DNA of 64,000 bases, taken from NCBI GenBank assembly GCA_013180625.2, contig SNVD02013915.1, positions 789,176 through 853,175 on the forward strand. Direction: 5' to 3'. This document shows positions 33,608-46,394 of the stretch, one piece after another. This DNA is from Boswellia sacra (taxonomy: Eukaryota > Streptophyta > Magnoliopsida > Sapindales > Burseraceae). Each line of letters starts with the position of its first letter. Within the stretch, counting starts at the first letter, position 1. The position numbers and the translations under genes were made by a program. The notes under the pieces were generated by a model, which saw nothing but the letters and a program-made list of their open reading frames with translations, made no database searches and had not been told where the DNA came from.

Positions 33608-35849
33608 GAAATTAAATCCAACCCGACTTGGGTTTGGTCGCGTATGTGTATATGATGTACCCGAAATCGGGTATAAAAAAACTGGACCCGATGAGATAGG
33701 GTAATTATTTGGGTATTTACTCTTGTACCTGACCTAGACCCGATTGATAACATTAAAAAAAAATCGTATTTTGGACACGTGGCTGAAATTTAGTGCATGA
33801 TACATATAATTAGAATAGGTCTGACCACACACAATCAAAGTATGAATATCTATACATATATATACATATATGGTTTATATCCTAAACCCTACCCCCAAAT
33901 GCAAATGCAAATCCCTAACGTGAAATTGAATCCTTAATCAACTACCTCCCCGTTCCATCCGTCCTCCATTAAAGTCATCAGTCGCCACCTACTGTAGCCC
34001 GGTGTCGTTGTCGTCACGCCATCTGTTGGCCTTCATGATTCTTTCCTGGAAACTTTCGCTGTCCACTGTCGTTGTCACCCCATTGCTATCGTCGTTACAC
34101 TTCCATCGTCGTCCCACTACTGCTGTCGCCTTGTGGTATGAACTCCTCCCTCCCTTTACATTTTTTTTTCAAAATTTAGTTTCATTTATTTGTTACCTAA
34201 ATTTTGTTTGCATTTCATGTGTTCATGTATACTTTGGCTAGTTTTGCTGATTATTATTCAATTGGTTGGAAGTGGTAGCCGAGGCAAATATGTATTCATA
34301 TTTTCAATTTTTCATTTTATTATCAACTTATGTCGTTAAGGTACACAAATATGCTTGTTTAGTTATTTCATATCAACCTTGTTTTTAATCAATTTTCTAC
34401 TTTTGTTTGTGGTGTGTTTGTTAAATATTGGGGTGTGGTGTGTTTTTGAACAATCATTTGAGTTTCATTGTTGTGTCCAAGAATTTTAGAATGAAATAAA
34501 AAATACACAATTTTTTTTAAGACCATCAAGCTTAATTGGCCTAAACCATTAGTTGTTAATTTGAGTATAATTTTATTACTCACTAAATTAAGAATAAAAT
34601 TAATTAACAGAATTGCATACTTTATGCTTTATGTGATGAACTTTTCCTAGAGCTAGAGGGATCAGAGAGCATCGATAGCAGTTGTCTAGATGATATGGTT
34701 ATTTGGGATGCTGTCGAGTCAGGTAAAAATATAATATGTTATGTGTTATTCTTTTATATTACTGCTTGTAAATTTATATTTTTATACACATCTTTTCTAA
34801 CCATTTGAATATTGGTTATGTTTATCAATTCTCATTCATGTAGAGGGTATGGGATCAACAATAACATCACTTGAACATTTGTTGTTTGATTGATGACTTT
34901 CAATTTCATAGACTCACATATTGAGAAGTAATTCCGAATTATAACACTTCTAAATTCTTAAGTTTAAAATTTTTGTAATGTTATTATTTTAACTAACTTT
35001 TGCTTTTTTTTTTTCTTAGGTAGGGGTATATGGACTTGTAAGCTCAAAAATTTGGTATTTGCCTTGTAAGCTTGAAAATTTGGGATTCTAACTCTACTCC
35101 ATGATTGATTTTTGTTGTTTCTAATTATTGATGTATTTGAGATTAGACATGGTGGTTTTGGATGGTGGTGGTGTGTTGTTGTTAATGGCAAATTGGCAAT
35201 GTATTTGAATTTGATAGATGACAGCAAAAACAATGGTGGATTGTTTTATGGTGGTGGTGGTGGTGTTATAGATAGGATAGTTTGTTCTTTGTGGTGGACC
35301 TGATGGTTTTAATGTTTGCTGTGGTGGTACTAATTTGTCATATTGTTTATTGTTTCTTTTTTTTTTCTAAAGTACTAATTTCAGTAATTTGCATGGCTAT
35401 CCTTGTTTTAGGCTGAAAATATATTATTTGCATCTTGATCATGTTAGGCAATCGGCAAGCAATTATTTGCATCCTTGTTTGAAAATTTGAATTCAGTTTT
35501 TTGGCAATTGGATTTTGTTTTTTTAACAAAGTAATTATAATAGATTGGACTTATGAAGCCTAATGTAACACTTTAATATGAAAAGACCAAAAAAGAAGCC
35601 TAAAAAGCTTTATTGGGCCTAAGCCCAAAATCTGTGTGGGTTTACAATTTGTAGTTCAAATAATCATTTTGGACCGAGGCCCAACCCGAGTAACCCGATC
35701 GGGTCTATCGATCTGAACCGACTAAACCTGAGTCGGTTTCAACTAATGTAGTACCCGGGCTTGGATGTAGTTTCTCATATCCGATACCTGATTCGGTCCC
35801 ATGTGATAGAGTCAAGATCCGACCTAACCCGATTGATGCCCATCCTTAG
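33608..35849. mobile_element. hAT-like insertion, ~2.24 kb
   Basis: It interrupts the outer copia gag between aagtcatg (33600-33607) and aaatcatg (35850-35857), an 8-bp direct repeat with one mismatch, the size hAT elements make. The right end read inward begins ctaaggatgggcatcaatcg, resembling hAT-type ends, whereas the left end is less clear. Both subterminal zones are rich in short inverted CCCGA/CGGGT strings. No transposase domain is seen. A possible exon-like patch lies at 34640-34720, so this is a non-autonomous derivative or a very decayed copy. Confidence 0.6.
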
Positions 35850-35857
35850 AAATCATG

Positions 35858-38800
35858 CTTCAAAAGATGAAAGTTTAGCACCAAGTCTAATCCATTTAGC
35901 AAAGAACAAATGGAAGTTTTGCAAAATTAATAACCAACAGTATCAGAATTCAACATCTTCCATTATTGGAAAAGGATCTCTAGTCGTAAAGGTAATTTTC
36001 TAAGTGCCTTGAAGCAAAACAAGAAAAAAGAAGTCCTTGGATTGTTGACTCAGGTGCATCAGACCATATGACCAGAGATTCCTTTATTTTCCATGAGTTT
36101 TATCCGTGTAATGAGAATTTTTCTGTTTGAATTGCTAATGGATCTCTTTCTAAAGTTGCTGGTATAGGTTCAACGATAATCTTAAAGAATCAGACTCTTA
36201 AATATGTTCTACTGGTTCCAAACTTGGATTGTAATTTACTTTCAATTAGTAGAATCACTCAAGAACTAAACTGTGTTGCTAAATTTTGGCTTATTTGTTG
36301 TGAATTTTAAGAATTAGATTCAGGAAGCACGATTGGCAATGCTGAGAAATGCTCTAGGCTATATCTTTTCAAAGTTTTTGATTATTCTAGGAAGCAAACT
36401 CAAATGGCAGTGTATAATTCCTCAACAAATCAGCCCAGTAAACATTCTCTTGTAGATAGTAGAGTTAATGATGATAGTGAGGTTATGTTGTGCACTATTG
36501 ATTATGTCAACCCAGTTTATGTACCTCGAAAAACTTATTCCATCGTTATTCAAAAGTAAAAGTTATAAGTTTTTAAATTGTAAAATCTATTAATTATCCA
36601 AGCATTTTCGCAATGTTTTCCAAGTCAACCATATATATCCTCTCATCCTTTCTTAATAATTCATAGTGATGTTTGGGGTCCCTCTCAGGTACATAATATT
36701 ACTAGCAACATGGTTTCTATCCTTTATTGATGACCACACCAAACTTACTTGGATCTTTCTCATGAAAGAAAAATCAAAAGTGTGTCAAAGTTTTAAAAAT
36801 TTCAATAAAATGATCTAGACCTAATTTCAAACCAAAAGTAAAGCGTTGAGAACAAACAATGCTAAAGAATACTTTACTTCAGTTCTAAGAAACTATTTAC
36901 TAAGTGAAGTTTTATTCACCAAAGTTACTGTGTTGATACTCCACAACAAAATGGAGTCGCCGAAAGAAAAAATAAAGACCTTTTAAAAGTTGCTAGATTA
37001 TTGATGTTTTGTACACATGTTCCAAAACAGTTCTGGGGTGAGGCTGTTCTTACAACAGCTTATCTAATCAATAGACCAACCTTTCGCATACTTAACTTTC
37101 GAACACCTTGTCAAGTTCTTCTCCATTCCTATCCTAGCACGCAAATTATGTCTATTATCCCTACTAGATTTTTCAGATGTTCTGCCTTTGTCCATGTTCA
37201 CCAATAAAATTGAAGCAAACTTGATCCAAGGTCAATCAAATATATCTTTATAGGGTATTCTCCACATCAGAAAGGATATAAATGCTACTCTCCTATTACA
37301 CAAAAATTCTATACCTCTATGGATGTGACCTTGCTATCCCAGATATGATATTCAAGAGGAGACTACTTTACACGAATACTAGTTTTGTGAGATTGAAACA
37401 ATTGATCCAACTACTGGTTAATCATCCACCATTCCCCAATATGTACCACTTTCAATTCGTGCATGTTCCTGTTCAGTTTTAGTCACTTCATTTTCAGTTC
37501 GAAGTTTCCTCTCCCAGTCATACGAGTCCCTCACAACCTATTACCAAGAATGAGTTAAATTTTATTCCAGGGAAAAGAAGAAGACTCAAGAAGAAGTAGA
37601 GTCGCAAGCACCTCTTGAGCAAGACTAGGAGTCTGAACTGAGTCCAACACCTAGTGAAATTCCTCCAAGTAATACTAGTTCTGGGCCTGTGCAAAATGAG
37701 TGCTCTAACAGTGATCTTGATATAACCAATGCCTTAAGAAAAAGAGTCAAATCTTGTACAAATCCAATTTATAATTTTGTTTCTTATGGAGGACTTTGAC
37801 CTAGTTTTCAAGCTTTTGTTGCAAAACTTGATCAGATTTAGATTCATATTCCAAATAACATACATAAAGCTCTTAAAGTGCTAGAATGGAGTCTACTATT
37901 TGGGAAGAGATTCGGGCATTGGAGAAAAATATAACATGGGAGATTTAAGAGTTACCCTAAGGAAAGAATCATGTAGCATGTATAGATCTTTATTGTGAAA
38001 CATAAGGTAGATGGAAGTGTGGACAGGTTTAAAACACAATTGGTTACAAAGAAATTTGCTCAAACTTATGGAATTGATTACCTGGAAGTGATTACTAGGA
38101 GACATTTGCTCATTCAATACAATTAAGGTTTTATTTTCATTGGTAACCAACTTAGAGTGACCTCTTCATCAATTAGATGTTGGTGATCTAGAAGAAGAGG
38201 TCTACATGGGAATTCCTCAAGGTCTTGAAACACAAGAAATAGTTAACAAGGTTTGCAAGCTTATGAGGTCATTATATGGCCTCAAGCAATCTTCGTGAGC
38301 ATGGTTTGATAGGTTCATAAAGGCAACTAAGAAGTATAGATATTCATAGTGCCAAGCTGATAATACTCTCTTTGCACGTCAAGCATTCAATTGAAGCTAA
38401 AATAGCTATTCTTATTGTGTATGTAGATGATATTATCTTAACTGGGAACTATGAAGAAGAAATTTGCAAGCTTAAGAATTTTCTTGCAACTGAATTTGTG
38501 ATCAAAGATTTGGGAAATCTTAAATACTTTCTTGGTGTGGAGGTAGCTCGGTAAAAGGATATTTCAATTTCATAACGTAAGTACATTCTAGACTTACTAA
38601 AAGAGACTGGGATACTTGGTTGCAAGCTAGTTAATACTCCAATGGACTGTTCAAGTAAGGTGGGAGCAAAGGAAGTATTCTTGTTAACAAAGGAAGATAT
38701 CAAAGACTGGTGGGAAAGCTAATATATCCCCCCCACACAAGACTAGATATAGGTTTCTTTGTTATTATGGTGAGCCAATTCATGAATAATTCAATAGAAG

Positions 38801-39368
38801 AACACATGGATGCAATGTACAGGATTCTAAGATATCTCAAGATGACACCTGGTAAAGGGCTATTTTCCAAAAAGACTTCAAACAGGTACATTCAGCTTAC
38901 TTAGATGCAAATTCAACTAGTTTAGCAATAGATCGAAGATCGACTTTAGGGTATTGTACCTATGTATCGGGAAATTTAACTACTCGGTGAAGTAAGAAGC
39001 AACCTATTGTTGCTAGAAGCAGTGTAAAAGCTGAGTTTAGAGCCATTGCCCATGGCATATGTGAAGGAATGTGGTTGAGAAGATTACTTGGTAAGCTAAA
39101 AATTCCTATTAAAAAGTCTATGAAAGATGTTTTGTGATAATCAGGCTATCATAAGCGTTGCAAAGAATCCAGCTCATCATGATGAAACAAAACATGTGGA
39201 AATTGATCGCCATTTCATCAATGCAAAGATAGAAGAGGGAACAATTCAACTTGTCTATGCACCTACCAATCTTCAAACAACAGACATTCTTACTAAAGCT
39301 CTTCCTAGGACAACATTTAAAGACTTAAATTTCAAGCTAGGCATGATCAATATCTACAGCCCAGCTTG
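35858..39368 (+). pseudogene. outer copia pol
   Basis: Read in shifting frames. The protease WIVDSGASDHMT has its Asp at 36047. The LLSISRITQELNC stretch precedes the integrase (HSDVWGPSQ near 36660; VDTPQQNGVAERKN near 36930; FWGEAVLTTAYLINR). The RT has QLDVGDLEEEVYMGIP, KLMRSLYGLKQS and YVDDIILTGN (about 38418-38447). RNase H ends with MFCDNQAIISVAKNPAHHDE and ADI-type ILTKALPRTTF. Numerous stops and frameshifts remain throughout, which fits an old insertion. Confidence 0.88.
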
Positions 39369-39376
39369 AGGGGGAG
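39369..39376 (+). other. polypurine tract of outer copia element
   Basis: agggggag directly precedes the 3' LTR start (tgcgaaaatatat), where plus-strand priming occurs in these elements. Confidence 0.75.
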
Positions 39377-39621
39377 TGCGAAAATATATTTGATTATTTT
39401 CCTCATTTCTAGGAGGGCTTTTAGTCATGTCAAAATTTTGAGAGAATATCATGGATCTCTTAAATATTTCTTTATTTCCTAGAGTTGTATAGACTTTAGA
39501 ATCCTTTTTAGAGCTAGGATCTCAGCAGATTTCCTAGCTATCTCTCTTGTATGTATTGCAATTCATCTCTTTGCTTAAGTGGAGAAAAATAACAAAAAAA
39601 ATTCTCTCAAAAATTTCTTCA
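39377..39621 (+). repeat. 3' LTR of the outer copia element
   Basis: Begins TGCGAAAATATATTTGATTA and ends CAAAAATTTCTTCA. It pairs with the 5' LTR at 19290-19566, which is about 30 bases longer because of small indels. Confidence 0.8.
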
Positions 39622-40460
39622 TTTAATTTTTAAAATATCATATAGGACCAAGCTTTCTTAAATATTTGGTCAAGTTGTTTGTTCTCCCATTTTTTTAAAT
39701 AAACGTCAGAGGCTTATTGTCTTTTGGTTTGAAGTTTGAATTTAATTTATTCCCAAACTTTAGATATTTTTGTGATTTTTTTTACTCAAGAACAAATCTA
39801 AGGCATTTTCATCTGAATGAAAAAAGCTAAAAATTCTAGTTTTTATCTGAATGCAAATGTCTAAATCTCATCTATTCTTTTAATTGGCCTTATAAAATTC
39901 ATTTATGATCAATTTGTATATAACTTAATATTTTAATTTTAGAACATTATTATTTATTTCTAATTTTATATTATGATTCTCTATATATTTTTAAAATTAT
40001 TTTATGGTAATTTAACTTATTTATATATCAAATTCTTTTTTTAAAAATAATTATTTTACTCAATTTTACATATTTAATTTAAATAAATAAAATTCATAAT
40101 AAATTTTGGTATACAAATATTTTTACTATGTGAAATAAAATCATAAATAAAAATAATATATATAAGAATATATGTGTAAATCATTAGTTTACCGATATTT
40201 TAATTCAAATATTAAAATAAAAAATATTATTTAGATTTTTATATTCAGATCTATTAAATTTCAGTTTAATTCAGACATATTTAGATTTTAGAGAAAAAAA
40301 TAATCATCCTCTAAGTCAAACTGTTGTGAGTTCCAATGAGGTAATAGAGGTTGATACCTAGAAATAAAAAGTAGTTACTGGATTCAGTAATTTTGTAAAG
40401 TTGATTTGAGTGTGTATCAGAATAATTTTGTAGTTTCCCTCTTCAGGCATGGATTTTATG
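39622..40460. other. AT-rich intergenic stretch
   Basis: Very AT-rich with no supported gene. No clear target-site partner for the outer copia element could be fixed at its left edge. Confidence 0.5.
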
Positions 40461-40465
40461 ACTAG

Positions 40466-41566
40466 TGCTTGAGAAAATATGGAAATCCTAATGTTTGGAA
40501 GCATTTCCCAGACCTTTTTAATTACCTCCTATTAAGAGTCAGGTTTGAATATTATATTGTAGTCTTCTATTTTTATTTCTTCTTATTGTTGCTAACAAGT
40601 ATCTATAATTACCTTGTAGATTTTCTGTTTACTTGGTGGCCTCCCTACTTTCGATGCATTAGATGATACTGAGCCCTAGATGGGATACAGGAGGTACACC
40701 GACAGTTGTGGTCACAATTAACTTTGTTGTGAATTTATGCCTTCATATTTATCCCAGCACCATGTTATTCTCATATTCTATTTTTTGCTTTCCCAATCTT
40801 AGCTACATACGAAATTACTTCGTAGTTCCTACCTTCATTGTGTATAAACACTTGATAAATTATGTTTATTTCATTTTGGAAAATGATTTAATTATTTATT
40901 TTTTTACTTGTTGGAAATAAAAAAAACAAATATGATTTATGTATATGGACTTTTCTCATATAGGATGCAGCATGGTCATGGGTTGATATAAATACCAGTT
41001 GCTTTGTTATTTGTAATACATGTATGTTTTGTCACATATTGTATCATTTTTCAATTATGGAATAAAGAATAATAATATTAGTAACAATAGTATTGATAAT
41101 AATTAAAATGCATTGCCCAACATCATCAAATCCTTACCATTCCTTAATTCTTTACATTGTGAGTAAGTTCATTATGAGGGCCCATCTATATGGATGGGGG
41201 TCTATCTTCTCAAAGGGCTAGATACACCTTTGAACCAGCTATTGTAGCAAAGTTCAACCATACCTTCCTCACTCTTATTTGTAGAGCTTACGACCTTGTT
41301 CTAGAAGGATACAATTGGTGTCAGGCATGAGAAGAATTAGGGAAGTAGAATTAGTTCTAAATTTTTTGTTCCCAGACTGAGTTTTTTCACTTGTTTCTTC
41401 ACTACAATTGATTGCTAAAGGGGAATGTGGTGACCGTGTCAAATGCACCAAATTACTGCTATGTATGCGGAAATATGGCTGCAATACTTGAAATTAGGGA
41501 GAATATTGAGCAAAATTCTCTTCCATTTGATCCAACATGTCAAATTGAATCTGAAACTCCACATGG
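40466..41566 (+). pseudogene. protein phosphatase 2A catalytic subunit, decayed fragment
   Basis: Four separated blocks match the C-terminal half of PP2Ac in order. Block 1 is [20 protein letters not shown] (40466-40525). Block 2 is [15 protein letters not shown] (40620-40672), where the family has FCLHGGLSPSIETLD. Block 3 is an EGP... segment with ARYTF, KFNHTF and LVLEGYNW (41167-41328). Block 4 is [20 protein letters not shown] then [10 protein letters not shown] (41424-41566), where the family has APNYCYRCGN. The catalytic His of LHGG and the Arg of CYRCGN are changed. Stops and the loss of the 5' half and the conserved C-terminal tail make this a pseudogene. The gaps look like old introns, so it derives from a gene copy rather than a retrocopy. 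Confidence 0.85.
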
Positions 41567-41699
41567 GCTATTTCTTGTGATTGCCATAACTTACATTCCA
41601 CTTGAAAATTTCTTGTTTATTGTGTGCTTTTGTAGATGTATCTTGCAAAATGTTCATGGGATTGATATTTAGAAGGTTTTTCTTTTGTAATTCTCAAAT

Positions 41700-42312
41700 G
41701 TGAAGAAAATAGAAATAACAAGTAGTCATTTGTCTTGTGAAATTTTCACCCCTTGGGTGAGACGTTTTGATATTTTAATTTTGCTTCTAATATATGTGAG
41801 AGTAGATTATCTTTCTTTCTGTCACTTGGGGTCACCTTGATTTGTGGATAAGAGCTTACAATTATGGTAAAATATTCAAAGAAATTTTAATTGAATAAGT
41901 AAAAATGTTAGAGATCCTTCAATGATGGATAAAGTTAGTAGGAACTTGCCCCTATCAAATTGAGATCAATGCGGTATTGACATAAGGTCGTACAAAATAA
42001 CATCATTCTATATAAGGAGTCATTTGGTATGGGGTTTCTGAAACATAAGAATGGGAATTTGAAGCTTAATCCTTGTTTGGTTGGCTTATTTGACTTTTTA
42101 AACTTTCAGAATTGGGTTTCCATGGGCTTGTCAAATGACTCTCCAGTGGGATAATGTCAAATCCTCTCAACACTTGAATTTCATATTCCCAATAAACTTA
42201 AGCACATCCTTATATAAATTTATTTATTTAATATATATATATATATTTATAATAAATTTAAAAAGTTACTAAATTATATATAAATTTATACAAACTTATA
42301 TATACGTGAGAT
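41700..42312. other. intergenic, no supported gene
   Basis: AT-rich, with a (TA)n tract near 42231-42247. Nothing coding is recognised. Confidence 0.5.
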
Positions 42313-43178
42313 CTAAAAGTGTGGAGCGGTTGTATTACGTATATAACAGTATACTATAAAATAAAATGACAGAGAAGGATTTACGTGGTTCGATTATAAA
42401 AACCTATGTCCACGAACAGTTTAGAACTGTAATTCGCTAAGTTCTTATTGTAAAATCTTTAGGTGTGTTTATAATGTTGACTCACTCTCACACACTGTCC
42501 TAATCTTTGTAAAACAAAATCCCTTCAATATTTTAAACTCTAGTGACACTACCCACTCTCTATAGCTGACAACTTAACAACACACTGTTAAGTAACACAT
42601 AACAACGATGTTCGACGCTGAATTACATAAATATTTAACTCGCAAGTTCTCTTGAGTGAATACTAACTCAAACAGACATAAACAAAATTCATACACGATC
42701 ACGACCTCTCATACATGAATAAAATCCTCACAATACATAATTAAAGTAGCATTCCAATCTTGCGTTAAAGCTCTCTTCTCTATATTTCTTGAAATGCCAT
42801 AACATACACACTTACATATAAGTGTGTGAAATAACATTATATATAGAGTGTGAAACCTGGTTGCCCTTTCTCACCAATGTCCTGTAAAATCTCAATCAAA
42901 CTCAATTGGTAAGAATATGATAATAATCAATAATATAGGAAGTATTAGAAATTAACTTTTAAGTACATTAGGACATAAATAAAAGATAATCCTAAGTGAA
43001 CAAGGATACTAGAATAATATCCTAATCTAATAGATATTCACTAAGAATCAAATACTTCCTAAAATAGACTCATAGAAATAGTAAAATAAGACAGAATATA
43101 TCATAATGTTATAATTACATGTTTGTCCAAAATAATCATGTATATGGCATATGTCAATGGTCACATTTGACAATAACA
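42313..43178 (-). repeat. 3' LTR of the reverse Sirevirus-like element
   Basis: On the minus strand it starts TGTTATTGTCAAATGTGACC at 43178, directly after aaaaagggggaga. It shares blocks with the 24380 LTR (gtgtgagagtgagtcaac-like, acgtaggttttataa-like), with clear divergence. The 3' end near 42313 is approximate. Confidence 0.75.
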
Positions 43179-43699
43179 ATCTCCCCCTTTTTGGCAACTT
43201 GTGATGAAAACATCAAACTGGTTTTGAACAATGATATGCATGTAAAAATAAGCCTAAGGCAACTGACGTCAATCATATCAAACATAACTGAAAGTACCAT
43301 ACCAAAATGAGTAACGACTTATCAGTTGTAATGCAAATAACAGAATCAGTCATAGCAGAAAAAATGATTGAATGCAATAATCTACAAGAAAAAGAAGCAG
43401 AGCTAATTTTATTAACCTATCAAATAACTTGCAAGCAAAGTTATATGCATTAACATAATCAGAGCTAAGTAATCAGATAAATTGTATCAAACACAAACAA
43501 TTCACATGCACAAAACAAACTAGTTCCTGCACAAATAAACAAATCAGAAAGCAGAGCAAATATAAATACTCCTCCTTACTGACTTCCCCTGAATTTAAGT
43601 AAGGATCAGTTCAGAGCAAAATAAACACAAACACAAATAAAAAACAGAAACCATTCTTCTCCCCATTGGTTTTAGAACACGTTCCAAAAAAAAAAAGAA

Positions 43700-45510
43700 C
43701 AAAAAAAAAACTGATATCAAATCAGTTAAATCTAGCAGATTTGCGAACAGGGGTGGATATGAATTCCAGACCTTTTCTTGGACCTGCTAGCCTTGGTCTT
43801 GAACCGTTTGCCAGTGGTGGATGGAGTAGGTTGCTCAAAAGCTGCTGGTTTTCTCCGATGAAGAGGCAATGACTTCTGCCACAATCTTATGGATAACCTT
43901 TTCAAGTTTTTCAGCCCTGGTCTCAGTATTGTGCAACATCTCTATAAGGGACTCAACTGTAAGGGCTGATTGAATCTCCTCTACTAGTTGCTCTGGTTCG
44001 AGAACTGTTTCATGTGAATGCCTATATCATGTGGTGGAGAATGTTGTGGTTGAGAAACAGGTGGTGTTAGCTCTTCTTGATCTTTTGCTGCATGTAATAG
44101 TTCATCAGATGTGAAACATAAGCTCACTCTTTTGGAACTGGTTGATCAAAAACTTCCTCGACAACAACTTGCTTCTTTACAGATTTCTTCTTGCCAAGTT
44201 TGATCTTTTTTTTGTCTTTTCAGCTTAGTGCCTTTAGATTTCTACTTTGCATCCTTTTTCTTCTTCTTCTTCTACTTCTTCTTCTTCTCAGCTGTCTAGT
44301 CTATCCTAACAGCAGCATGTTCAGCTTGTTCCTTTTCTAGTCGAGGCTCCTCTAGATGCTCCTACATGAGATCCTCAGTTTCCATGGGAGGTTATTCATC
44401 TGTAGCATCTTTGCCTTCAATTTTCCTCTCCAATGCTGATTACTTTGCCTTGATTTCCTTGATATCCTGAACAATATCAACTAGAGCAACATTGATTAAA
44501 GCAAGTTATTCTTCCACATTACTCATTGGATTGGTTCTGACTCTTTTTGGTTTTGGTTAAAGAGCAAGCAAATCAGATTTGTCATGCAATCTAGATTAAG
44601 AAACCTTTTGTGATCGACTTTGGTAGAATTTCAAAAGTTTCGTTTGAACTCATAAGAACACAATTTTGAGCTAAATTTCCTTGAATCAAATAAGGAAACA
44701 TAAGCAAATGATAATCAGATTTGTAAGGTGCAATTTGAATTATCATTCTATATATCTACAAGCCTAAATTTATCGGTCTATTATGCCCAAACAGAACAAA
44801 AATTTCACCCTATCTTCTCTGACTTGATTTTGATGGTTGAGAGAAAACAATCAAATTGTGCAATTTAATGCAAATACATTTCTTAATTAGATATTGCTGA
44901 TCTATTCCCTCTTTAGGGTCCCATACCAGATCATCTCGACCTGTTAACTCTTTAAAAACACTTTCCATATCAAAATTGTCATCAACAAAATGCATGCTCC
45001 TAATAAGAATATCAAAGAATGTATTAATCATATTGGGAGAAAATTTCACCAATCTATCTCTACAATATACCTTATGATAATAAAAGCATTTTGGATTATC
45101 AATGGACTCAGGTATATTAGCATAAAATTCTTGAATTAATGTCTTATCAGGAGGCAGAAAATTGTTTACCATTCTCGTCCTGTAGATGGACTCAAGAAGC
45201 TCACTCAAACCATATCTGTTGAAATCTGTAACCTTCACTAGCCTTTCAATCTGCAATCTCCTCTTCGAAGTATATATCAGGAAATTGTTCTTTACTTCAA
45301 CCATGAGAAACTTGTTGAGTTTGGGCTTGATTTTGTCCTTCATTCACCTAACTGGAATTGTCTCAACATCACTTATCATAGGATCAGTCAGGACCTCTGC
45401 ATGTTGTTGTTGCGAGCGTTGTGACTGCGAACTACATGACTGGTGTCTTCATAATCGCTTGATGAAGATGATTTGCTAGTGATTTTCTCAAACTCAGTCG
45501 ATGACGCCAT
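43700..45510 (-). pseudogene. extra 3' ORF, reverse copy
   Basis: On the minus strand it starts MASSTEFEKITSKSSSSSD at 45510 and is broken by stops. A 177-residue open stretch then runs from 45343 to 44810, including KPKLNKFLMVEVKNNFLIYT, DFNRYGLSELLESIYRT, LIQEFYANIPESIDNPK and LVKFSPNMINTFFDI. Downstream comes a strongly Lys-rich and Glu/Pro-rich tail in broken frames to about 43700. This copy preserves more of the core than the one at 31062 and shows that the ORF is a fixed part of the family. Its role is not known to me. Confidence 0.7.
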
Positions 45511-46394
45511 TGTTGGGGTTTCATTTGTTCTGAAGCTGTGCAAGGGTTATGGAATAGAGATACATGAAAGAGACAAGACAGAGAGAGAGAGATATAATGC
45601 AATATTTGATTTTAATAGAGAACTAAAGAACCCTAACTAAGTTTGTGATATACTTAGAAGTACAATAGTCCTAATGCAGTTCGATTAGCAAAATACTTTC
45701 AAATTCTAATAGGTTTTCCAAAACAAACTCATTAATACAATTAATGAGATAAATTCAAATTTTGATTTTAGTTAAAATAAGGAATTCTATTAGAGAAAGG
45801 ATTCCTGCCACTGAAAACTTTCCCCCTAAAACCAATAATGCTAATATGGCACTTTTGACACATGGACACAAAAAGAAAATCAAATTTCAGTTAGGCTCAA
45901 AAGACATCGTATGATTTAAAAAACATAACAAAAAATAATTACAAATAACATAACAATAATATCTGGACATCATATGAATCATTCTAAAGAAGCATATTTT
46001 AGAGCTGTTTATAATCAACATAAGAAAGCTGTTTAACTTTATTTTTCATTCAATTGAGATGTCAAAAATAACATTTTGACATATTTACAAAAATTAATCA
46101 CATTGGATTATGAATTAAACACGGTGACTTTCACACAACATAGAGGTAACCGTTTTCATTTGAGTAGGTGACCTTAACATATTTCTTATATACCTTGAAG
46201 TTACTCTCAATGAAGGCTTTAACACATCATATATTGGTAGCCCTCTTTGTATTTTTCATTTTTAATCAGTATCTTAATAAAAAACATAGCACTGATTACA
46301 ACTCACATATGCTTGATTAGAAGAAAAATTATGATATTACAGATAAAATTATCATAACGGAAAGCGATGCTTATTCAGAAAACTAATAAATGCC

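Larger units (their letters stand above)
19290..39621 (+). mobile_element. old Ty1-copia element, split by three nested insertions
   Basis: The 5' LTR (19290-19566), degraded primer site and start of gag are followed by a gag reading that breaks off at 19811, resumes at 24182, breaks at 24379, resumes at 33113, breaks at 33607 and resumes at 35858. It then runs through protease, integrase, reverse transcriptase and RNase H to a polypurine tract and 3' LTR (39377-39621). The three breaks coincide exactly with the ends of a CACTA element, a Sirevirus-like element and a hAT-like element. Short LTRs and the order protease-integrase-RT-RNase H fix it as Ty1-copia. The lineage may be Ale/Retrofit-like, which is not proven. 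All coding parts are decayed. Confidence 0.88.
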
